Of a stretch of DNA of 64,000 nucleotides, positions 52,394 to 58,911 are shown piece by piece (positions within the stretch are counted from its first letter, which is position 1; every line of letters starts with the position of its first letter). This DNA is from Streptomyces formicae. Lineage in GTDB: Bacteria > Actinomycetota > Actinomycetes > Streptomycetales > Streptomycetaceae. Location: positions 372,001 to 436,000 of the forward strand of contig NZ_CP022685.1 of assembly GCF_002556545.1 (NCBI RefSeq), read 5' to 3'. Under the pieces are notes generated by a model. That model saw nothing but the letters and a program-made list of their open reading frames with translations. It had not been told where the DNA came from and made no database searches. Made by a program: the position numbers and the translations under genes.

Positions 52394-53344
52394 ATGGATC
52401 ACAGCGGGCACGGCATGAACATGGATCTGCCGCCGTTCACGCTGGGGCGAGGTCTCGAACCGTCGGCCGACCCCTTCTTCCTCATCGGCTGCCTGCTGGC
52501 CCTCGCCCTGTACGGGTGGGGCGTGCTGCGGCTCGTGCGGCGCGGTGACAAGTGGCCGGTGGGTCGCACGGTCTCCTTCGTGATCGGCGTGCTCACCATC
52601 CTCCTGGTGATGTGCACCAAGCTGAACGACTACGGCATGGTCATGTTCAGCGTGCACATGGTGCAGCACATGATCATCAGCATGCTGTCGCCGATCCTGC
52701 TGCTGCTCGGGGCGCCGATCACCCTCGCGCTGCGCGCGCTGCCGGTGGCGGCCCGCGGTCACAAGGGCCCCCGCGAGTGGCTGCTCTGGCTCCTCCAGAG
52801 CCGGTACGTCAAGATCATCACGCATCCCGCGTTCACGATCCCGCTGTTCATCGCAAGCCTGTACGCGCTCTACTTCACGCCGCTCTTCGACACCCTGATG
52901 GGCTCCAAAGCGGGCCACATCGGGATGATGGTGCACTTCCTCGCCGTCGGTCTCGTCTTCTTCTGGCCCATCATGGGCGTCGACCCGGGACCGCACCGGC
53001 CGGGCCACATCTTCCGGATGCTGGAGCTGTTCGCGGGCATGCCGTTCCACGCGTTCTTCGGAATCGCGCTGATGATGGCCACCCAGCCGATGATCGGCAC
53101 CTACATGCACCCGCCCGCCTCGCTGGGCATCGATCCGCTCTCCGACCAGGAGGCGGCGGGCGGCATCGCCTGGGCCTTCAGCGAGATCCCGTCCGTGGTG
53201 GTCCTCGTCGCCCTGCTCTTCCAGTGGCGCAAGTCCGAGGACCGCGAGGCCCGGCGCAAGGACCGTGCCGCGGACCGCAACGGCGACAAGGAGCTCGAGG
53301 AGTACAACGCCTATCTGGCCTCACTGGCCGCACGCGGACGCTAG
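52394..53344 (+). CDS. CtaG-like cytochrome c oxidase assembly membrane protein
   Basis: The 316-residue protein starts at the ATG at 52394 (MDHSGHGMNMDLPPF), a His/Met-rich opening suited to copper. Seven helices are predicted. Signature stretches are VHMVQHMIISMLSPILLLLGAPITLALR and FWPIMGVDPGPHRPGHIFRMLELFAGMPFHAFFGIALM, matching the caa3_CtaG family. The last 40 residues are a charged cytoplasmic tail. It probably helps deliver copper to the oxidase; the oxidase genes themselves are not in the window. Confidence 0.9.
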   Translation: MDHSGHGMNMDLPPFTLGRGLEPSADPFFLIGCLLALALYGWGVLRLVRRGDKWPVGRTVSFVIGVLTILLVMCTKLNDYGMVMFSVHMVQHMIISMLSPILLLLGAPITLALRALPVAARGHKGPREWLLWLLQSRYVKIITHPAFTIPLFIASLYALYFTPLFDTLMGSKAGHIGMMVHFLAVGLVFFWPIMGVDPGPHRPGHIFRMLELFAGMPFHAFFGIALMMATQPMIGTYMHPPASLGIDPLSDQEAAGGIAWAFSEIPSVVVLVALLFQWRKSEDREARRKDRAADRNGDKELEEYNAYLASLAARGR

Positions 53345-53431
53345 CGGCAACCGGGCTTCGCGGGAGACGATGGCCCTCGGACCGCAGCCGCCGCGCCCCG
53401 GCGCACGAGGCTGCCGGGAGGAGGCTCAGCG

Positions 53432-53593
53432 ATGCCCGATTCCACGAAGACGATGGGCGCGTTCACCATCGGCGGCCTGGTCATGGTGACGGCCTACACG
53501 GTGACGCTCGGAAGCAACGGATGGCTCTGGTTCGGCTGGGTCGTCCTCGGCCTGATCACCCTCGCCATGGTGCTCTCCCGCAGCACCACCTGA
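53432..53593 (+). CDS. Small membrane protein, 53 residues
   Basis: A short gene starting at an ATG (53432) right after GGGAGGAGG. The product reads MPDSTKTMGAFTIGGLVMVT at the start and has two predicted helices (about 9-26 and 32-49, the second containing WLWFGWVVLGLITLAMVL). Codon bias is typical of the genome. It follows the CtaG-like gene by 87 bases and may belong to the same unit. The family is unknown to me beyond being a small actinobacterial membrane protein. Confidence 0.75.
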   Translation: MPDSTKTMGAFTIGGLVMVTAYTVTLGSNGWLWFGWVVLGLITLAMVLSRSTT

Positions 53594-53621
53594 GGCGCGC
53601 ACCGGCCGGGTACCGCGCCGG

Positions 53622-54011
53622 TCAGAAGCGGAAGACGTATCCGGTGTCGGCATCCATGGTGCAGGCGTTCGGGTACGTCTTGTGCCAGCCGATCACCCGG
53701 CCCCGGTAGGTGCCCTTCGCGCTCACGGTCACCGGGTCGAACTCCTTGGTGCACGCGTGCGGGTCGTCGGCCAGCGCGTCGAAGTCCCCCGCGGCCTCCT
53801 CGATGGCCGCACAGGCCTGCGCCGCCTGCGGGTGGTGACCCTCGGGCTCGGGCGTACAGCGCAGCAGCACACCGCGGATCCAGGTGTTGTCGGCGCCCGA
53901 GACGGTCAGGAAGAGACCGCCGCGCGGGGCGGGGACCCCCTCTGCGGCGTGGGCGGGGACAGCCGCGCCGAGCGCGATCAGGGCGGTGGCCGCGACGGTG
54001 AACGGGCGCAT
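53622..54011 (-). CDS. Second subtilisin inhibitor (SSI) family protein, P1 lysine
   Basis: The 129-residue secreted precursor has a Sec signal (MRPFTVAATALIALGAAVPAHA) cleaved after about residue 22. The mature domain is a shortened SSI: GGLFLTVSGADNTW, LLRCTPEPEGHHPQAAQAC, then the reactive loop H-A-C-T-K-E-F with P1 Lys89, and TYPNACTMDADTGYVF. Cysteines 52, 67, 87 and 117 match the two disulfides. It shares the C-T-K-E reactive loop with the inhibitor at 14490 but is otherwise quite diverged. It converges on the small membrane protein gene. Confidence 0.9.
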   Translation of the reverse strand: MRPFTVAATALIALGAAVPAHAAEGVPAPRGGLFLTVSGADNTWIRGVLLRCTPEPEGHHPQAAQACAAIEEAAGDFDALADDPHACTKEFDPVTVSAKGTYRGRVIGWHKTYPNACTMDADTGYVFRF

Positions 54012-54216
54012 GCGAAACCTCCGGGGACGGTGACGTTCTGTGGCGTCCGGGACGCCGGGAAGAGGCCAGCGCACCCTCCGCCGGAGCGGGCGGTCCAGCT
54101 GCCGCGCCGGTCGGTCCCCCGCCCGGCCGCGCGCAAGGGCCCGAACGGGCTCTCGCGTCCGCGCCGCCGATTGGCTACTCTGCGTCGGCACCGGGTCCAG
54201 GGGGAAGGCAGCCGCC

Positions 54217-54951
54217 ATGTTCTATCTACTGCTCAAGTACGTGGTCCTCGGCCCTCTCCTCCGGCTGATGTTCCGGCCGAGGATCGAGGGCCTCGAGCAC
54301 GTTCCGGAGTCCGGCGCGGCGATCGTCGCGGGCAATCACCTGTCCTTCTCCGACCACTTCCTGATGCCCGCCATCATCAAGCGCCGCATCACCTTCCTCG
54401 CGAAGGCCGAGTACTTCACAGGGCCCGGCATCAAGGGCCGTCTGACCGCCGCGTTCTTCCACAGCATCGGGCAGATCCCGGTGGACCGCTCCGGCAAGGA
54501 GGCGGGCCAGGCCGCGATCCGCGAGGGGCTCGGCGTGCTGCGCAAGGGCGAGCTGCTCGGCATCTATCCCGAGGGCACCCGCTCGCACGACGGCCGCCTG
54601 TACAAGGGCAAGGTCGGCGTCGCCGCGATGGCGCTCAAGGCCCGGGTGCCGGTGATCCCCTGCGCGATGATCGGCACGTTCGAGGCACAGCCACCCGGCC
54701 AGAAGGTGCCCAGCTTCCGCAAGGTGACGATTCGTTTCGGCGAGCCGCTCGACTTCTCGCGCTACGACGGCATGGACAACGAGAAGGCGGTCCTGCGGGC
54801 CGTCACCGACGAGATCATGTACGCGATCCTCGGGCTCTCCGGTCAGGAGTACGTCGACAAGTACGCGGCCGTCGTGAAGGCGGAGGAGGCCGAGCGCACG
54901 GCGGCGGGCGCCAAGGAGCCCCGCAAGTTCCCGCGGATGCCGCTGAGCTGA
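54217..54951 (+). CDS. Lysophospholipid acyltransferase (PlsC-like)
   Basis: The 244-residue acyltransferase has the catalytic His41-x4-Asp46 in GNHLSFSDHF and the second motif GIYPEGTRSHDG near residue 120, with VPVIPCAMIGTFEA as motif IV. The N-terminal hydrophobic segment (FYLLLKYVVLGPLLRLMF) anchors it to the membrane. It acylates the second position of lysophosphatidate, or a related lipid such as a mannoside precursor. The start at 54217 follows GGGGGAAGG. The hexanucleotide repeat tract begins 9 bases beyond its stop. Confidence 0.92.
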   Translation: MFYLLLKYVVLGPLLRLMFRPRIEGLEHVPESGAAIVAGNHLSFSDHFLMPAIIKRRITFLAKAEYFTGPGIKGRLTAAFFHSIGQIPVDRSGKEAGQAAIREGLGVLRKGELLGIYPEGTRSHDGRLYKGKVGVAAMALKARVPVIPCAMIGTFEAQPPGQKVPSFRKVTIRFGEPLDFSRYDGMDNEKAVLRAVTDEIMYAILGLSGQEYVDKYAAVVKAEEAERTAAGAKEPRKFPRMPLS

Positions 54952-54960
54952 CCGCTGCGG

Positions 54961-55019
54961 CTGCCTCTGCCTCTGCCTCTGCCTCTGCCTCTGCCTCTGC
55001 CTCTGCCTCTGCCTCTGCC
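54961..55019. repeat. Hexanucleotide tandem repeat (CTGCCT)n
   Basis: CTGCCT is repeated almost ten times without a single mismatch over 59 bases, between the acyltransferase stop and the next gene at 55071. Every reading frame stays open through it. No other simple repeat of this length appears in the window. Such tracts can change length by slippage. Confidence 0.95.
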
Positions 55020-55070
55020 GAGAGCAGATCACCCTTCACCTGACCGGACCCGCTGCCCTACGGTCCGGTC

Positions 55071-56102
55071 ATGAAGAACGCGGTGGTGATCGGGGCGACG
55101 GGACAGACCGGGCGCGCGACGGTACGGGCACTCGTCGAGGACGGCTGGAGCGTGACGGCGGCGTCGCGGAGCGGCGGGCGCGACGAGCGGTGGCCGGGGG
55201 ACGTGCGCGAGGCCGTGCTCGACCGGGAGGACGACGCGCAGCTCGCCGGGGTGCTCGGCGACGGCGTGGACCTCGTGGTCGACATGGTGGCGTTCACGGC
55301 GGCGCACGCCCGGCAGTACGCCGCGTTCGCCGATCGGATCGGGTCCGCCGTGGTGCTCTCCAGCGGTGCCGTCTACGCGGACGCCCAGGGCCGGAGCTTC
55401 GACACCCAGGGCGAACCGGACGGCTTTCCCCGCTACCCGGTGCCGATCCCGGAGAGCCAGCCCACCGTGGCGCCGGGCGATGCCACGTACGGCACCCGGA
55501 AGATAGCGCTGGAACGGGGGCTGCTCGCGCTGGGCGACCGGCTGCCGGTGACGCTGCTGCGGGCCGGGGCGATCCACGGGCCGTACTGCCGCGGGCCCCG
55601 CGAGCTGTACTTCGTGCAGCGCAACCTCGACGGCAGGCGTACCCGGGTGCTCGCCCACGGCGGCCGCAGCCGCTTCCACCCCGTGGGGGTGCGCACGCTG
55701 GCCGAGCTCGTGAGGCTCGCCGCGGCCAGGCCCGGGTCCCGGGTGCTCAACGCGGGCGACCCGGAGGCGCCGACCGTGGCCGAGATCGGGGCCTCGGTGG
55801 ACGCGGTGATGGGGGTCGAGACCGAGACGGTGCTGGTGGAGGGCGAGCCGCCGGAACCCGGTGTCGGCCTCACGATGTGGTCCTCCGCGCATCCCGTGGT
55901 GTACGACATGGCGGCCGCGGAGCGGGAGTTGGGGTACAGGCCCGTCACGACGTACGCCGCATCCCTGGAGGAGACGGTCCGTTGGCTCGTCGACCACCTC
56001 CGCGAGCGCGACTGGCGCGAGGCGTTCCCCAAATTGGCCGCGAACTATGATCTCTTCAACTACCGGGCGGAAGATGCCTGGTTGGCGCGGCGGGAGAAGT
56101 AA
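55071..56102 (+). CDS. NAD-dependent epimerase/reductase-like protein
   Basis: The 343-residue Rossmann protein opens KNAVVIGATGQTGRATVRAL (dinucleotide motif 9-15). GSAVVLSSGAVYADAQGRSF and DATYGTRKIALERGLLAL supply the serine/tyrosine and Y-x3-K pattern of extended short-chain dehydrogenases (Y-G-T-R-K). LLRAGAIHGPYCRGPRELYF and LNAGDPEAPTVAEIGASVD are typical of epimerase-like proteins. The substrate is unknown. The next gene starts immediately after the stop codon, so the pair is an operon. Confidence 0.85.
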   Translation: MKNAVVIGATGQTGRATVRALVEDGWSVTAASRSGGRDERWPGDVREAVLDREDDAQLAGVLGDGVDLVVDMVAFTAAHARQYAAFADRIGSAVVLSSGAVYADAQGRSFDTQGEPDGFPRYPVPIPESQPTVAPGDATYGTRKIALERGLLALGDRLPVTLLRAGAIHGPYCRGPRELYFVQRNLDGRRTRVLAHGGRSRFHPVGVRTLAELVRLAAARPGSRVLNAGDPEAPTVAEIGASVDAVMGVETETVLVEGEPPEPGVGLTMWSSAHPVVYDMAAAERELGYRPVTTYAASLEETVRWLVDHLRERDWREAFPKLAANYDLFNYRAEDAWLARREK

Positions 56103-56591
56103 GTGAGCGAGCAGCACGCCCAGTACACGAAGCTCGTGGGCCTCCTCGACGAGCGGGGCGCCACGTACCGCGTCATCGAGCACGAGGCCGAGGGCGCCAC
56201 GGAGGCGGTGAGCGCGCTGCGCGGCAACACGCTGGAGCAGGCCGCCAAGTGCATCGTGGTGATGGTGAAGATCGGCAAGAAGACGAAGCGGTACGTCCTG
56301 GCCGTGGTGCCCGGCGATCGGCGCGTGGACCTGAACGCGCTCAAGGCGCTGCTCGGCGGTACGTACGCGGGCTTCGCGACGCAGGAGTTGGCGGAGCGGC
56401 TCTCGGGCAGCGTGAGCGGCACCATCCTGCCGTTCTCCTTCGACCCCGAGCTCGAACTCGTCGTGGATCCCGCACTGTTGGAGCACGAGGAGATCTTCTT
56501 CAACGCCGCGCGGCTCGACCGTTCGCTGGCGCTGCGGACGGCGGACTACCGGGAGATCGCCGGGCCTCGGACCGAGGCGATCTCCCAGTAG
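56103..56591 (+). CDS. YbaK/EbsC-type aminoacyl-tRNA deacylase
   Basis: The 162-residue protein starts at a GTG directly after the epimerase stop. VIEHEAEGATEAVSALRGNTLEQAAKCIVVMVKI includes the family's conserved lysine (in AAKCIVV), and FFNAARLDRSLALRTADYREIA closes it. YbaK-domain proteins hydrolyse mischarged tRNAs such as Cys-tRNA(Pro). The 15-base sequence AGGAACCCGTCGGAC is duplicated in tandem at its stop (56590-56619). Confidence 0.88.
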   Translation: MSEQHAQYTKLVGLLDERGATYRVIEHEAEGATEAVSALRGNTLEQAAKCIVVMVKIGKKTKRYVLAVVPGDRRVDLNALKALLGGTYAGFATQELAERLSGSVSGTILPFSFDPELELVVDPALLEHEEIFFNAARLDRSLALRTADYREIAGPRTEAISQ

Positions 56592-56627
56592 GAACCCGTC
56601 GGACAGGAACCCGTCAGACGCGGGACG

Positions 56628-58229
56628 TCACGGCTTGGGCGTGGCGTGCGGTGCGCACGTCACGTCCTTCGCGTCCGTCTTCCCCGCGAGCAGGTAGCTG
56701 TCCACCCGGTCGTTGATGCACGGGTTGGTCAGGCCGGTGACACCGTGCGAGCCCGCGTCCTTCTCGGTGATCAGGCGGGAGCCCTTGAAGCGCTTGTGCA
56801 GCTCGACGGCGCCCTGGTACGGGGTGGCCGCGTCACGCTGGGACTGCACGATGAGGACGGCGGGCAGGCCCTTGCCCGTCTTCACGTCCAGCGGGGTGTG
56901 CTGCTTGGTCGGCCAGGTGGCGCACGGCAGGTTCATCCACGCGTTGGACCAGGTCAGGAACGGGTAGTCCTTGTGCAGGCGGGTGTTGTCCCGGTCCCAC
57001 TTGCGCCAGCTGGTCGGCCACTTGGCGTCGGCGCACTCCACCGCGGTGTAGACGGCGTTGCCGTTCTCCGAGGAGATGTTGCCCGCGGTGTCGGACATAT
57101 CGGGGCCCGCCTCGTCGACGAGCGCCTTGGTGTCCCCGGCGAGGTACTTGCTCCAGGTCTCGGCGACCGGCACCCACGACGAGTCGTAGTAGGGCGCACC
57201 CTGGAAGAAGGCGGTCAGCTCGGCGGGGCCGACGACACCGCCGATCGGGTTCGCCTTGGCGGTGGCGCGCAGCTTCTCCCACTGCTGCTGCACCTTGGCC
57301 TGGGTGTCACCGATGTGGAAGGTGGCGTCGTTCTTGGCGACCCACGCGGTCCAGTCCTTCCAGCGGCCCTCGAAGGCGACGTCCTGGTCCAGGTTGGCCT
57401 GGTACCAGATCTTCTCGCGGGAGGGGTCGACCACGCTGTCCACGACCATGCGGCGGACGTGGGCGGGGAAGAGCGTGCCGTAGACGGCGCCCAGGTACGT
57501 CCCGTAGGACACGCCCAGGTAGTTGAGCTTCTTCTCGCCGAGCGCGGCGCGGACCACGTCGAGGTCGCGCGCGGTGTTCGGCGTGGTCATGTGCGGCAGC
57601 ATCCAGCCGCTGCGCTCGGCGCAGCCGTCCGCGTACTCGGCGGCGAGCTTGCGCTGGGCGCGCTTGTCGGCCTCGGAGTCGGGCACCGGGTCGGCCTTGG
57701 GCGCCTTCACGTACTCCTGCGGGTCGACGCAGGAGATCGGCGTGGAGTGGCCGACGCCGCGCGGGTCGAACCCGACGAAGTCGTACGCCTTGGCGGTCTT
57801 GGCCCAGACCGGGTTCTTCTTGGTCACGCGCGTCGGGAAGCGCATGCCGGAGCCGCCGGGGCCGCCCGGGTTGTAGACGAGCGCGCCCTGACGCTCCTTG
57901 TCCGTACCGGTGTTGCCGATGCGGTCGACGGCTATCTTGATCTTCTTGCCGTTGGGCTTCGCGTAGTCGAGCGGCACGGTGACCCAACCGCACTGGATCG
58001 GCTTGTCCAGGCCCCAGTCGGCGGGGCAGTCGCGCCAGTCGATGCCCGCCTTCGCGGCACGCTGCGCGGCGAGCGCGACACCGCGCGCCTCGCGGTCCTT
58101 CCCGGAGCGGGCACCCGCGTCGGCGTTCGCCGAGGGCGCGGCCATGGCGCCCGCGATCAGCGTGGCCGTGACCAGGGTGCCCGCGGTGCCGAGCACCGCC
58201 GTCCGTCTGTTTCCTGGGGTCCGTCGCAA
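56628..58229 (-). CDS. Secreted tripeptidyl-aminopeptidase-type hydrolase (S33 family)
   Basis: The product is 533 residues from a TTG at 58229, which has GGGAGG just upstream; an in-frame ATG at 58247 lacks a ribosome site. The signal region RRTAVLGTAGTLVTATLIAG ends near residue 37. The alpha/beta-hydrolase triad is visible: Ser in LGVSYGTYLGAVYG (near 241), Asp in VQSQRDAATPYQGA and His in KDAGSHGVTG. GALVYNPGGPGGSGM forms the oxyanion loop. The family trims tripeptides from secreted proteins. It is divergent from the RiPP locus, and the 363-base gap holds a perfect hairpin. Confidence 0.92.
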   Translation of the reverse strand: MRRTPGNRRTAVLGTAGTLVTATLIAGAMAAPSANADAGARSGKDREARGVALAAQRAAKAGIDWRDCPADWGLDKPIQCGWVTVPLDYAKPNGKKIKIAVDRIGNTGTDKERQGALVYNPGGPGGSGMRFPTRVTKKNPVWAKTAKAYDFVGFDPRGVGHSTPISCVDPQEYVKAPKADPVPDSEADKRAQRKLAAEYADGCAERSGWMLPHMTTPNTARDLDVVRAALGEKKLNYLGVSYGTYLGAVYGTLFPAHVRRMVVDSVVDPSREKIWYQANLDQDVAFEGRWKDWTAWVAKNDATFHIGDTQAKVQQQWEKLRATAKANPIGGVVGPAELTAFFQGAPYYDSSWVPVAETWSKYLAGDTKALVDEAGPDMSDTAGNISSENGNAVYTAVECADAKWPTSWRKWDRDNTRLHKDYPFLTWSNAWMNLPCATWPTKQHTPLDVKTGKGLPAVLIVQSQRDAATPYQGAVELHKRFKGSRLITEKDAGSHGVTGLTNPCINDRVDSYLLAGKTDAKDVTCAPHATPKP

Positions 58230-58592
58230 GTGGGGCCTCCCGCACATCGATTCGAGCAGATTCGATCAGTACGAGGGATCCTCGCGTTGCGAGGATCCCA
58301 GCGACAGATGTGGCGGAGGTTCTTTACCAATCCGATAAACGGTGAACCTTGAACCGCTCAACGGGCGAGCGGGGGCGGAGGGGTCGACGCAGGTCACGCC
58401 CCTGCCAGGAGGGCCGCGCGCGCCCTCGGACGCCCGGAGTCACGACGGCGGCGGCGCGCCGCCCGGATGACCATGGCTCAATAGCGCCCTTGACCATGAT
58501 GAAACGTCACAGCGAGTCTGTTCGAGAACCGGAGTCCCAGAAATGCACTCCCGTTTCATGTTCCACTCACACATGTCGCACATGGAGGTTCC
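58230..58592. other. Intergenic region between the aminopeptidase and the RiPP precursor
   Basis: No gene is seen. A perfect 11-bp inverted repeat, GGGATCCTCGC/GCGAGGATCCC, spans 58275-58299 with a 3-base centre, close to the aminopeptidase start. Nearer the precursor, TTGACC (58490-58495) is a possible -35 element, though the -10 that follows is weak. The precursor has GGAGG (58584-58588) before its ATG. Confidence 0.5.
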
Positions 58593-58742
58593 ATGGACAT
58601 CCAGATGAGCACCGAAGTCGACAGCGACCTCGGCGAACTTGAGGTACTCGAGATGGACGAACTGCAAGTCAGCGGTTCGTCCACGGCCTACAACTACATC
58701 GCCAAGAATGCAGACCGCTCCTCGGAGATGCCGGCGGGCTGA
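58593..58742 (+). CDS. RiPP precursor peptide, 49 residues
   Basis: The short gene starts at the ATG at 58593 behind GGAGG and ends at TGA 58742. The N-terminal half is an acidic leader (MDIQMSTEVD, then LGELEVLEMDELQVSG), of the LxxLEVLxLDxLxV type seen in actinobacterial RiPP leaders. The C-terminal part turns polar and aromatic: SSTAYNYIAKN followed by ADRSSEMPAG. There is no cysteine, so thioether or thiazole chemistry is excluded for this peptide. The leader/core border is not certain but probably near V-S-G. Two B12-type radical SAM genes follow. It is a precursor by context and composition; no peptide of this exact kind is known to me. Confidence 0.82.
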   Translation: MDIQMSTEVDSDLGELEVLEMDELQVSGSSTAYNYIAKNADRSSEMPAG

Positions 58743-58767
58743 TCGGCCCGCCTGAATCGCTGCATGG

Positions 58768-58832
58768 GGAGCTCACAAGATCTTCTGGATTCTTCGGCCG
58801 CGAGGTCGGAGCAACGCCCGCTTGTGGGCTCC
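58768..58832 (+). promoter_or_regulatory. Stem-loop between RiPP precursor and first radical SAM gene
   Basis: GGAGCTCACAAG (58768-58779) pairs with CTTGTGGGCTCC (58821-58832), with one mismatched or wobble position, around a 41-base inner region that can fold further. It lies in the 169-base gap after the precursor. A partial terminator or RNA-stability stem would raise precursor output over the enzymes. Confidence 0.5.
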
Positions 58833-58911
58833 TTCGATTCTCCCGCCGCTCTCTCTCCGCGATCGCCTCGCGCACCCGGTCGGCCGCACCGTCCGGATCA
58901 GGACGGATGGC

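Noticed and set aside
54961..55019. Hexanucleotide tract considered as a CRISPR array or as coding repeats
   Set aside because: The unit is only 6 bases with no spacers. The frames through it (for example Glu-Ala repeats on the minus strand) belong to no supported gene.
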